The notes beneath the pieces were generated by a model. That model worked only from the letters and a program-made list of their open reading frames with translations. It did not search any database and was not told the DNA's origin. The translations under genes and the position numbers were made by a program. Positions 26,053 to 33,779 of a stretch of 64,000 nucleotides of DNA are shown in pieces. The stretch is taken from contig NZ_BSFI01000006.1 of assembly GCF_027922265.1 (NCBI RefSeq), forward strand, positions 124,001 to 188,000. Direction: 5' to 3'. How positions within the stretch are numbered: the first letter of the stretch is position 1; every line of letters begins with the position of its first letter. Source of the DNA: Hansschlegelia plantiphila (GTDB lineage Bacteria; Pseudomonadota; Alphaproteobacteria; Rhizobiales; Methylopilaceae).

Positions 26053-27330
26053 TCAGCGTCCGCCGGCCCGCTGGGACGGCAGGACGAACACCTGTCCGGG
26101 ATAGATCAGGTCGGGGTTTCGGATCTGGCCGCCGTTCGCGGCGAAGATCACGGTGTAGCGCTGCCCGGCGCCGTAGGATCTGCGCGAGATGCTCCACAGG
26201 CTGTCGCCGCGTTTCACGGTCACCGAATCGAGCGACGGCACCACCGCATTCGCGGGGCTTGGCGCTGAATCGGCCGGAACGGCCGCAGCCTGCTTTCCGT
26301 CGGCGGTCCCGGAGGCGGCGGTCGGCGCGGGCTCCGCCTTTGCGGTCTCGCCGGCGTCCGGCCGGTAGGCGAAGCGCGCGAGCGCGCGGCCGATCACCTT
26401 GCCGGCGTCGTTCTCGATCTGGTCGACCCGCAGATCGTAGTCGCCCGGCGCGAGGCCCTGCTCCACCTTGAGCGACCAGCGGCCGTCGGGGCCGGCGACG
26501 GGGCCGGCGATGAACGAGCCGTTGAGATAGATCCTCAGCTGCGCGCCGGAAGCCGCCGCGCCCTGCACGAAGAAGCGCCCATTCTCCGCGTCGACCGCGC
26601 CGACCGAAAGTCCGCCGGCGGCGTCGGCGGAACGCGGCTTCTCCGCGGCGGCGGTCTCGCGCTGCGGCATGGCCAGCACCCGCGAGGGCGCGCCGGGAGC
26701 GTTCAGCACCACCATGACGTCCTTGGAGGGCGCCTTCGGCACCGAAATCGTGACCGTCTGGTCGGAGGCGAACTCCTTGCCGTCGGGCGTGCGGACCTTC
26801 AGGCCGAGCACGTAATCGCCCGGCGCGAAACGCGGCGAGGCCATGCTCCAGCTTCCGCCTGCGTCGGCGACGGTGCGGTCGTGCACCACGCCGTTCGCCA
26901 GCAGCTCGACCGAACATCCCGACGGGCAGCGGCCCGCGATCACGGATTCGCCGGACGGCTCGACGCGCACCACGTCGAAAGCGCCCTTGTCCGCCGGCGC
27001 TTCGGGCTTCTTCGGTTCGGTCGGCGTTTGCGGCCCGAGGCCGGCTATCTCGTTCGGGGCGGCAGGCGGCGGCGTCTGCGCAGGCTGCTGCGAAGCCTGC
27101 GGCGCGCCCGCCTGCGCTCCGGACGACGCCGGGGGCTGGTCGCCCTGCCGCGCCGGGTCGGCGGGCGGCTTCGGAGCGGCGGGGCTGGGAGCGGCGTGGT
27201 GCTGCGGAGCGTTCACGAGGTCGCTCGGCCCGTCGAAGGCCCCTTCGCGCCACGCGTACCAGCCCGCCGCCGCTACAACGACGACGAAGCCGAAGCCGAT
27301 TGCAAAACCGCTCTTGATGGCGGGGTCCAT
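26053..27330 (-). CDS. Membrane-anchored LysM-domain protein
   Basis: A protein of about 425 residues. One N-terminal membrane helix (GFAIGFGFVVVVAAAGWYAW) is followed by a Pro/Ala/Gln-rich linker, a periplasmic region with two Ig-like folds (VEPSGESVIAGRCPSGC; FFVQGAAASGAQLRIYLNG), a second linker, and a C-terminal LysM domain (SVTVKRGDSLWSISRRSYGA ... NPDLIYPGQVFVLP). It probably spans to the peptidoglycan. The architecture is common in Hyphomicrobiales as an uncharacterised LysM protein. The start is taken at MDPAIKSG; a longer start at 27378 is possible. Confidence 0.8.
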   Translation of the reverse strand: MDPAIKSGFAIGFGFVVVVAAAGWYAWREGAFDGPSDLVNAPQHHAAPSPAAPKPPADPARQGDQPPASSGAQAGAPQASQQPAQTPPPAAPNEIAGLGPQTPTEPKKPEAPADKGAFDVVRVEPSGESVIAGRCPSGCSVELLANGVVHDRTVADAGGSWSMASPRFAPGDYVLGLKVRTPDGKEFASDQTVTISVPKAPSKDVMVVLNAPGAPSRVLAMPQRETAAAEKPRSADAAGGLSVGAVDAENGRFFVQGAAASGAQLRIYLNGSFIAGPVAGPDGRWSLKVEQGLAPGDYDLRVDQIENDAGKVIGRALARFAYRPDAGETAKAEPAPTAASGTADGKQAAAVPADSAPSPANAVVPSLDSVTVKRGDSLWSISRRSYGAGQRYTVIFAANGGQIRNPDLIYPGQVFVLPSQRAGGR

Positions 27331-27375
27331 CGTCGCCTGACGCCTCGTCGTCTGCGCGAAAAACGCGAAATGCGT

Positions 27376-27421
27376 CATCCGTCACGGATGCTTCAAATCC
27401 ACTGTCCTAAAACCGGACAGT
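27376..27421. promoter_or_regulatory. Two small inverted repeats in the LysM/LOG divergent region
   Basis: A 15-bp palindrome CATCCGTCACGGATG (27376-27390) is followed by ACTGTCC-N7-GGACAGT (27401-27421). They lie in the 176-bp region between two divergent genes, a normal place for operators. No regulator can be named. Confidence 0.35.
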
Positions 27422-27506
27422 TCGCCCCTAACCCCTACAAGGCGCGACGCTTCGACTCAACCGGCGGCGACTTGACCGGGCGCCGCGCGCAAGGCTCACT
27501 CGATTG

Positions 27507-28112
27507 ATGACACGAATCCGAACCGTCTGCGTCTACTGCGGCTCGAGCACCGGGGCGCGTCCCGAGCATATGGCGGCCGCCGAGGCGATGGGGCGCGCGC
27601 TGGCCGAAGCCGGCGTCGGCCTCGTCTATGGCGGCGGCAACATCGGCCTGATGGGCGCGGTCGCGCGCGCAGCCCTGGCCGGCGGCGGACAGGTCACGGG
27701 CGTGATCCCGCAGTTCCTCGTCGAGCGCGAGGCGATGCTGGCGGACGTGCAGGAGCTCGTCGTCACCGCCGACATGCACGAGCGCAAGCGAATCATGTTC
27801 GAGCGCTCCGACGCCTTCGTCGCGCTGCCCGGCGGCATCGGCACGCTGGAGGAGCTCGTCGAGCAGCTCACCTGGGCGCAGCTCGGCCGCCACGACAAAC
27901 CGATCCTGATCGCGGACCTCGACGGTTTCTGGTCGCCGCTGCTGGCGCTGCTGGACCACATGACCACCGAAGGCTTCGTCCGTCCCGGACTCGAGGCGCC
28001 CTATATCGTCGCCACCACCGTGGAGGAGATCCTCCCCGCGCTCGAACGCGCCGCCCCGATCATCGAGGCGATGATGGACGCGCAGGAAGGCGCCTCGGTC
28101 GAGCAGTTCTGA
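27507..28112 (+). CDS. LOG-family protein (TIGR00730), putative nucleoside-5'-monophosphate phosphoribohydrolase
   Basis: A 201-residue Rossmann-fold protein with VCVYCGSSTGARPEH, LVYGGGNIGLMGAVA, MHERKRIMFERSDAFVAL and the family signature PGGIGTLEELVEQLTWAQLG. LOG proteins cleave the base from nucleoside monophosphates and activate cytokinins in plants and some bacteria; older annotation as lysine decarboxylase is incorrect. ATG 27507 is used; an adjacent TTG is possible. It is convergent with the gene ending at 28128. Confidence 0.92.
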   Translation: MTRIRTVCVYCGSSTGARPEHMAAAEAMGRALAEAGVGLVYGGGNIGLMGAVARAALAGGGQVTGVIPQFLVEREAMLADVQELVVTADMHERKRIMFERSDAFVALPGGIGTLEELVEQLTWAQLGRHDKPILIADLDGFWSPLLALLDHMTTEGFVRPGLEAPYIVATTVEEILPALERAAPIIEAMMDAQEGASVEQF

Positions 28113-28127
28113 CGTCTTCGGGTTCGG

Positions 28128-28976
28128 TCAGAACGGCGGCGGGCGCCGGCTCGCCCGCCAGAGCCGCAGCAGCGTCCGCCAATGCGCGCGGGCGGGCGGC
28201 TCCTCCAGCGGCGACCGCGCCTTGTCGAGCGCGGCGAGCTCCGGCTCGAGCAGCGCCAGCGGCAGGAAGGCCGCCGCGGCGGCGGGGTCGAGATCGCGGA
28301 ACGACAGCCGCGCCTCCGCCAGCCGCTTGCGGGCGAGCGCGCGCAGTTCGGCGGCGAGCGCCGCGAGCTGCCGGGTCGGCTTGGCGTCGAGCACGTCCTC
28401 ACGGCGTAGCCCGAGCGCGGCCATGCGGTCGACCGGCAGCAGCAGCTTTCCGCGCGCGGCGTCGCGCGGCAGGCGGCGCAGCAGCTGCACGAGTCCTCGC
28501 GCGACGCCGCCATAGCCCGCCGAAGCCGCGCCGCCGGGGTCCGAACCGCCGGCGGCGATCAGGCTGGCCAGCCGCAGCGCCGCCGACGAGGTCGCTCCCA
28601 GCCGGCCCTCGAGCTCCGCCACTGAGGGAACCGGATCGTCGTAGAGGTCGTCCACCCGGGCGTCGACGAGCGCGACGAGCGCCTCGCGCGGCAGGCGTCC
28701 GAAGGCTGCAGCCTTCTCCAGCGCGTGGGCGACGGGGTGGGCGGCGGCGTCGGCGCGTTCGGGCTCGGCGAGCGCGTCGCGCCACCATTGCAGGCGCAGC
28801 TCCCCCACCATCGGTTCGCTGACGAGATCGCGGACGCGGGCGAGCTCGATGTCGAAGGCGTAGAGCGCGAGCAGATGCGGCCGCGCCTCCGCCGGAGCGA
28901 AGAGCGTCGCCGCGTAGCGGCCGAAATCGAACTCGCGTACGAGCGCAGCGACGGGGTCAGACGCGGCCTCCGTCAC
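28128..28976 (-). CDS. Squalene/phytoene synthase-like protein, NDUFAF6 homologue
   Basis: A 282-residue protein of the trans-isoprenyl synthase fold with ALYAFDIELARVRDLVSEP, GELRLQWWRDAL, DDLYDDPVPSVAELEG and RGLVQLLRRLPRDAARGKL. The Asp-rich substrate motifs of true phytoene synthases are not clearly present: the first is DIELARV rather than DDxxD-like. This is the pattern of the NDUFAF6 group, whose mitochondrial member assists complex I assembly. The GTG start overlaps the stop of the NDUFAF3-like gene as GTGA, so the two are coupled. A role in complex I biogenesis is inference from homology and neighbour. Confidence 0.8.
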   Translation of the reverse strand: MTEAASDPVAALVREFDFGRYAATLFAPAEARPHLLALYAFDIELARVRDLVSEPMVGELRLQWWRDALAEPERADAAAHPVAHALEKAAAFGRLPREALVALVDARVDDLYDDPVPSVAELEGRLGATSSAALRLASLIAAGGSDPGGAASAGYGGVARGLVQLLRRLPRDAARGKLLLPVDRMAALGLRREDVLDAKPTRQLAALAAELRALARKRLAEARLSFRDLDPAAAAAFLPLALLEPELAALDKARSPLEEPPARAHWRTLLRLWRASRRPPPF

Positions 28977-29353
28977 CGGACCGCAAGCAGCGCGGCCGCG
29001 ACCCGCCTGCCCTCGCCCACCATGACGTTCCACGTCCGCGCGGCGGCGCCCGTCGCCATCGCCTCGACGACCACTCCATGCGCCTGCAGCGCCTCGCGGA
29101 CGGCGCGCCTGAGCGGCGCCACGTCCTCCCCCGTGCCGACGAGCAGAGTGTCGATCTCGGCGGCCTCGCTGACCACGCGTTCGAACGCGGCGTCGGTGAG
29201 CTGAAGCGGTTCGCGATAGGGCCAGGCCCACATGCCGGACGGCAGCCCGAGCAGCGAGCCGCGATGCGACAGGCCCGCCAGTCGAAAGCCCCCGCCGCCA
29301 TAGGCGTCGATCAGATGCCGGCCCGGCAGATGCCGCTCGTCGCCGTTGGACAT
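28973..29353 (-). CDS. Mth938-domain protein, NDUFAF3 homologue
   Basis: A 126-residue protein with IDAYGGGGFRLAGLSHRGSL, LGLPSGMWAWP, IDTLLVGTGEDVAPLRRAVR and GVVVEAMATGAAARTWNVM, typical of the Mth938-like (DUF498) fold. The mitochondrial relative NDUFAF3 is a complex I assembly factor, and its alphaproteobacterial homologues are commonly placed beside secF/secD as here. It lies 55 bp downstream of secF and is coupled to the NDUFAF6-like gene. The function in bacteria is not proved. Confidence 0.85.
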   Translation of the reverse strand: MSNGDERHLPGRHLIDAYGGGGFRLAGLSHRGSLLGLPSGMWAWPYREPLQLTDAAFERVVSEAAEIDTLLVGTGEDVAPLRRAVREALQAHGVVVEAMATGAAARTWNVMVGEGRRVAAALLAVR

Positions 29354-29408
29354 GGCTCTTCGCTCCGACGGCGGATCAGGGCCGCTACCGGGAGCCCTTT
29401 ATCTACGC

Positions 29409-30374
29409 CTACGCCGGCCGGCGCGAAACGTTCGCGGCCTTGGCGGCGAGCGCGGCCTTCTCTTCGGCCGCCGCGCGGGTCGAGGTCTTCACGCCGAGAT
29501 AGATCAGCATCGGCGACGACACGAAGATCGCGGAATAGGTGCAGATGATCACGCCGAACAGCATGACGTTGGCGAAGCCCTCGATCGCCTGGCCGCCGAA
29601 CAGCACCAGCGCGAGCAGCGACAGCGCGGTCGTGGTCGCCGTCATCACGGTGCGCGACATCGTCGAGTTGATCGAGAGATCGAGCAGCTCGTCGGTCGGC
29701 AGGTTCTTGTATTTCCGCAGCAGCTCGCGCGTGCGGTCGAACACCACCACGGTCTCGTTCAGCGAATAGCCGACGATCGTCAGGATCGCGGCGATCGAGG
29801 TCATGTTGAACTCCTGACGCGTGATCAGGAAGAAGCCGACAGTGAGCACGATGTCGTGCAGCGTGCCGATCACCGCGCCGATCGCGAGCTGCAGCTCGAA
29901 GCGGAACCACAGATAGCCGAGCACCGACACGATCGAGAGCACCACGCCGAGCGTGCCGGACTGCACCAGCTCGCCCGAGACGCGAGGGCCGACCGTCTCG
30001 ACCCGGCGGATCTCATAGTCCTTCTCGAACGCGGCGCGGGCGCGGGTGACGAGAGCGCTCTGCGCGGGCTCGCCGCCCGGCTGGATGCGGAAGCGCAGCG
30101 AAACCTGGCCGCCCTGCCCGAACTCCTGGACCTCGACCTCGCCGGTCTCGAACGACTGCGCGGTCTCACGGACCGAGGCGAGGTCGGCCTTGCCGGACTT
30201 CGACTGCAGCTCCATCAGCGTGCCGCCGGTGAAGTCGATGCCGTAGTTCAGACCGACGGTCAGGAACAGAACGATCGTCGCGACCGAGATCGCCGCCGAG
30301 AACGGAAAGCTCAGGACGCGCCACCGGACGAAGCGGAACTTGCTGTCGTCGGGGAAGATGCGGAGAAGGCGCAT
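29409..30374 (-). CDS. secF: SecF, protein translocase accessory membrane subunit
   Basis: A 321-residue RND-type membrane protein with the first helix followed by VGLNYGIDFTGGTLMELQ, a periplasmic domain (VETVGPRVSGELVQSG), and five further helices containing ILTIVGYSLNETVVVFDRTR. With SecD and YajC it forms a complex that uses the proton motive force to complete Sec export. It lies 18 bp downstream of secD. Confidence 0.97.
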   Translation of the reverse strand: MRLLRIFPDDSKFRFVRWRVLSFPFSAAISVATIVLFLTVGLNYGIDFTGGTLMELQSKSGKADLASVRETAQSFETGEVEVQEFGQGGQVSLRFRIQPGGEPAQSALVTRARAAFEKDYEIRRVETVGPRVSGELVQSGTLGVVLSIVSVLGYLWFRFELQLAIGAVIGTLHDIVLTVGFFLITRQEFNMTSIAAILTIVGYSLNETVVVFDRTRELLRKYKNLPTDELLDLSINSTMSRTVMTATTTALSLLALVLFGGQAIEGFANVMLFGVIICTYSAIFVSSPMLIYLGVKTSTRAAAEEKAALAAKAANVSRRPA

Positions 30375-30392
30375 GGATTGAGGCTCGCTCGG

Positions 30393-32003
30393 TCAGAACG
30401 GCAGGGCTGTGGGGCGCGTGCGGCGGTACCACAGCGCGATCATCATGCGCGTCATGGTCACGGCCGTGATCACGGTGGTGACGATGCCGAGCAGGAAGAC
30501 GACCGCGAAGCCGCGCACGGGGCCGGAGCCGAGCAGGAACAGGATGATCGCCGCGATCGCCATCGTCGAGTTTGAGTCGACGATGACCGCGAAGGCGTGG
30601 CGGAAGCCGGCCTCGATCGACGACACCATGCTGCGCCCGGCGCGGAACTCCTCGCGGATGCGCTCGTAGATCAGCACGTTGGAATCGACCGCGGTGCCGA
30701 TCGTCAGCACGATGCCGGCGATGCCGGGCAGCGTCAGCGTCGCGCCGAGCAGCGACATCAGCGCGAAGATGAAGACGACGTGGATCGTCAGGGCGATGTT
30801 GGCGAACAGGCCGAAGACGCCGTAGGTCGCGAACATGAAGATCACGACGAAGATCGCCGCGTACCAGGTCGCTCGCGTGCCGGAGCTGATCGAATCCTGG
30901 CCGAGGCCGGGGCCGACGGTGCGCTCCTCGATGACGGTCAGCGGCGCCGGCAGCGCGCCGGCGCGCAGCAGCACGGCGAGGTCGTTCGCGCTCTCGACCG
31001 TGAAGTTGCCGGAGATCTGCCCCTGACCGCCGGTGATCGGCTCGTTGATGCGCGGCGCCGAGATCACCTTGTTGTCGAGCACGATGGCGAACGGCTTGCC
31101 GACGTTGGCCTGCGTGGCGTCGGCGAACTCGCGCGCGCCCTTGGTGTTGAACTTGAACGAGACCACCGGCGAATGGTCCTGCGACGAGAAGGTCGCCTGG
31201 GCGTCGGTCAGGTCCTCGCCCGCCACCATCACGCGCTTTTCGATGAGGATCGGGACAGTCTGTCCCCCCCGGTCCTCCTGCAGGACCTCCGAGCCGTCCG
31301 GCGGACGGCTGGCGGCGGCCTGTTCGGGCGGCATCGAAAGATCGACGAGCCGGAACTCGAGCTTCGCGACCTTGCCCAGGATGTCCTTCAGCCGCTGCGG
31401 GTCCTGCAGCCCCGGCACCTGAAGCAGGATGCGGTCGGCGCCCTGGCGCTGGATCGACGGCTCGACGGTGCCGAGTTCGTTGACTCGTCGGTCGACGATC
31501 TTGAGAGACTGGTCCACGGCGGAGCGGATGCGCGCCTGAACCCCGGCCTCGCTCAGCGTCGCCGTGACGACATTGCCGTCTCGCGAGTTGACGTCGACTT
31601 CCGCGGGACCGGCCCCGCCGAACAGCGAGCTCGCGACCGGCGCCGCCAGCGGCTTCAGCTTCTCGAGCGCGGCGGCGAGCTGCGCGGGGTCGCGCAGCGT
31701 CGCGTTCACCGTCGTCCCGCTCAGCGTGATCGCGGTGGTGCCGATGCGGGCCTCGCGGAGCGCGCGGCGCACGTCTTCCTGAAGAGCGACGGCGCGCGAC
31801 TTGCGCAGCGCCTCGCCGTCGACTTCGAGCAGCAGCTGCGAGCCGCCCTGCAGGTCGAGGCCGAGCACGACGGTGCGCGCCGGGAACCAGCTGGGATAGG
31901 CGTCACGAACCGACTGCGGGAGCACGTTGGGCAGCGCGAACAGCACGCCGAGCGCGCACAGCGCCAGCACGGCGACGGTCTTCCAGGTTGAGAAGTACAG
32001 CAT
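30393..32003 (-). CDS. secD: SecD, protein translocase accessory membrane subunit
   Basis: A 536-residue protein with one N-terminal helix, then TVVLGLDLQGGSQLLLEVDG, a large periplasmic P1 domain (RRVNELGTVEPSIQRQGADR), VISAPRINEPITGGQGQISG, and five C-terminal helices with LTIGTAVDSNVLIYERIREE. Together with SecF it pulls translocating proteins into the periplasm. It begins 62 bp downstream of the yajC stop, giving the operon yajC-secD-secF. Confidence 0.97.
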   Translation of the reverse strand: MLYFSTWKTVAVLALCALGVLFALPNVLPQSVRDAYPSWFPARTVVLGLDLQGGSQLLLEVDGEALRKSRAVALQEDVRRALREARIGTTAITLSGTTVNATLRDPAQLAAALEKLKPLAAPVASSLFGGAGPAEVDVNSRDGNVVTATLSEAGVQARIRSAVDQSLKIVDRRVNELGTVEPSIQRQGADRILLQVPGLQDPQRLKDILGKVAKLEFRLVDLSMPPEQAAASRPPDGSEVLQEDRGGQTVPILIEKRVMVAGEDLTDAQATFSSQDHSPVVSFKFNTKGAREFADATQANVGKPFAIVLDNKVISAPRINEPITGGQGQISGNFTVESANDLAVLLRAGALPAPLTVIEERTVGPGLGQDSISSGTRATWYAAIFVVIFMFATYGVFGLFANIALTIHVVFIFALMSLLGATLTLPGIAGIVLTIGTAVDSNVLIYERIREEFRAGRSMVSSIEAGFRHAFAVIVDSNSTMAIAAIILFLLGSGPVRGFAVVFLLGIVTTVITAVTMTRMMIALWYRRTRPTALPF

Positions 32004-32065
32004 GGGGCGTCGTCAGCTTTCGTTCCCGCTTCTCGCGGCGGGCGTCTTATACGTCTTTCGGGCGC

Positions 32066-32410
32066 TCAGGGAGTCTCGGTCTTGACCGGCTCGCCCTTGG
32101 CGCGCACGTCGGCGATCATGGCGCGCGACAGCCTGGCGCGGACGTTCTCGGCGATCTCGATCTGGACTTCGCCGTCGTCGATGACCTTCACCACCTTGGC
32201 GATGATGCCGCCGGCCGTCACGATGGTGTCGCCGCGCCGGACGTTCTTGATCATCTCGGCCTGGGCCTTGGCGCGCTTCTGCTGCGGCCGCAGGATCAGG
32301 AACCACATGATCACGAAGATCAGGACGAAGGGCAGAAGCTGGATCAGGAAATCGGTGCCGCCGGGGGCGGCGCTGGCGGCGCCTTGCGCGAAAGCGGGCG
32401 TGACGAACAT
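32066..32410 (-). CDS. yajC: YajC, preprotein translocase subunit
   Basis: A 114-residue protein with one membrane helix (LLPFVLIFVIMWFLILRPQQ) followed by KRAKAQAEMIKNVRRGDTIV and a small cytoplasmic barrel (TAGGIIAKVVKVIDDGEVQ). It is an accessory partner of SecDF. The start at MFVTPAFAQGAASA is chosen over an upstream ATG (32467) because the shorter N-terminus matches family proteins. Confidence 0.95.
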   Translation of the reverse strand: MFVTPAFAQGAASAAPGGTDFLIQLLPFVLIFVIMWFLILRPQQKRAKAQAEMIKNVRRGDTIVTAGGIIAKVVKVIDDGEVQIEIAENVRARLSRAMIADVRAKGEPVKTETP

Positions 32411-32577
32411 GGGAGCTCCGGTGGCGGGGTCTTGCGCCTCGCTCGGAAGAGCCGGCTTCAACCGCAAATTTCACGCCGGGAACGACCCCCGGCGAAAGCG
32501 CGCGGACTATAGCCACGGCCCCCGCGAAATCAAATCACACACTGGTATGGCCCCGGCGGCCGCATGCCCCCTATCCG

Positions 32578-32599
32578 ATAGGCCGTGTGGACGGCCTAT
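32578..32599. promoter_or_regulatory. 9-bp perfect inverted repeat in the yajC/DUF815 divergent region
   Basis: ATAGGCCGT (32578-32586), loop GTGG, ACGGCCTAT (32591-32599). It lies between the divergent yajC and ATPase genes and could be an operator or a leader hairpin. It spans an ATG at 32587 that could be mistaken for the ATPase start. Confidence 0.35.
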
Positions 32600-32670
32600 G
32601 TTCGCGGGTCTACCTAGCGCCACGCTTCATCCGACAGCGAGCGCACGCCTTGTCAGACCCGTTCTATTCC

Positions 32671-33534
32671 ATGCCCGCGACCGACACGCGCGACGAACTT
32701 CTCCTGCGGATCGCGGAGACTTTGGAGCGAATGGCGCCAGCCCGGCCGCAGTCGCCGGACTTCGAGGCCGCCGACGCCTTCGTGTGGCACGCGGCCGAGA
32801 AGCGGCTCGCCCCGGTCGCGAAGGTGTCGCGGGTCGACATGGTTCTGCTCAAGGGAATCGACCGGGCGCGCGATCAACTGATCGACAACACCACCCGCTT
32901 CGCCCACGGACGGCCCGCGAACAACGCGCTGCTCTGGGGCGCGCGCGGCATGGGCAAGAGCTCGCTCGTCAAAGCCTGCCACGCGACGGTGTCCGCCGCT
33001 CTCGAGGCCGACGGGAAGCCGAAGCTCAAGCTCGTCGAGATCCACCGCGAGGACATCGAATCGCTGCCCGTGCTGATGGGCCTGCTCAGCGCCGCGCCCT
33101 TCCCGTTCCTGCTGTTCTGCGACGACCTGTCTTTCGACCTCGAGGACACCTCCTACAAGTCGCTGAAGGCGGTGCTCGACGGCGGCATCGAGGGCCGGCC
33201 GGAGAACGTGCTGTTCTACGCCACCTCCAACCGCCGCCATCTGCTTGCCCGCGAGATGATCGACAACGAGCGCTCGACCGCGATCAATCCGGGCGAGGCG
33301 GTCGAGGAGAAGGTGTCGCTGTCCGATCGCTTCGGCCTCTGGCTCGGCTTCCACCGCTGCAGCCAGGACGAATATCTGTCGATGGTCACGGGCTACGCCG
33401 AGCATTTCGGGCTGACGGTCGCCCCCGACGAACTCCGCCGCGACGCGCTCGAGTGGTCTACGACCCGCGGCTCCCGCTCGGGACGCGTGGCGTGGCAGTT
33501 CATCCAGGACCTCGCCGGACGGGCCGGGGTTTAG
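32671..33534 (+). CDS. DUF815-family AAA+ ATPase
   Basis: A 287-residue P-loop ATPase with LLKGIDRARDQLIDNTTRFA, the Walker A stretch WGARGMGKSSLVKA, Walker B FPFLLFCDDLSFDL, and the sensor-like VLFYATSNRRHLLAREM, all typical of the DUF815 (COG2607) family. No biochemical function is established for the family. Starts at 32650 (TTG) or 32587 cannot be excluded, but the latter lies in a hairpin. It is divergent from yajC and followed by a palindromic repeat. Confidence 0.87.
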   Translation: MPATDTRDELLLRIAETLERMAPARPQSPDFEAADAFVWHAAEKRLAPVAKVSRVDMVLLKGIDRARDQLIDNTTRFAHGRPANNALLWGARGMGKSSLVKACHATVSAALEADGKPKLKLVEIHREDIESLPVLMGLLSAAPFPFLLFCDDLSFDLEDTSYKSLKAVLDGGIEGRPENVLFYATSNRRHLLAREMIDNERSTAINPGEAVEEKVSLSDRFGLWLGFHRCSQDEYLSMVTGYAEHFGLTVAPDELRRDALEWSTTRGSRSGRVAWQFIQDLAGRAGV

Positions 33535-33568
33535 GGGCGGAGGGCACCGCAGTTCTGGTTTAGCGCGG

Positions 33569-33701
33569 CCGTCATTCCGGCCGTCGCGCCGGAATCCAGA
33601 CGCGCGACGAATCCAAAGATACTCGACGGCCGAACAGCTTTCGTTTGCGCGGTCACGCGTCTGGATTCCGGCATTTCGCTTCGCTGCAGCCGGAATGACG
33701 G
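33569..33701. repeat. Family C palindromic repeat between the DUF815 gene and nlpD
   Basis: Arms CCGTCATTCCGGCC...GGAATCCAGACGCG from 33569 and CGCGTCTGGATTCCGGC...CCGGAATGACGG ending 33701 are inverted copies. The right arm carries an extra inner hairpin (TTTCGCTTCGCTGCAG region). Confidence 0.85.
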
Positions 33702-33726
33702 CGGGCATTGAGCAAATCCTAAAACG

Positions 33727-33763
33727 AAAAATCCCGGCGCGCTTTCGCGGCCGGGATTTTTGC
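33727..33763. terminator. Bidirectional Rho-independent terminator
   Basis: AAAAATCCCGGC (33727-33738) pairs with GCCGGGATTTTT (33750-33761), with an inner GCG/CGC step and a CTTT loop. A- and T-tracts on both sides allow it to end nlpD transcription from the right and DUF815 transcription from the left. Confidence 0.87.
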
Positions 33764-33779
33764 TGTTCGAGGCGAACGG

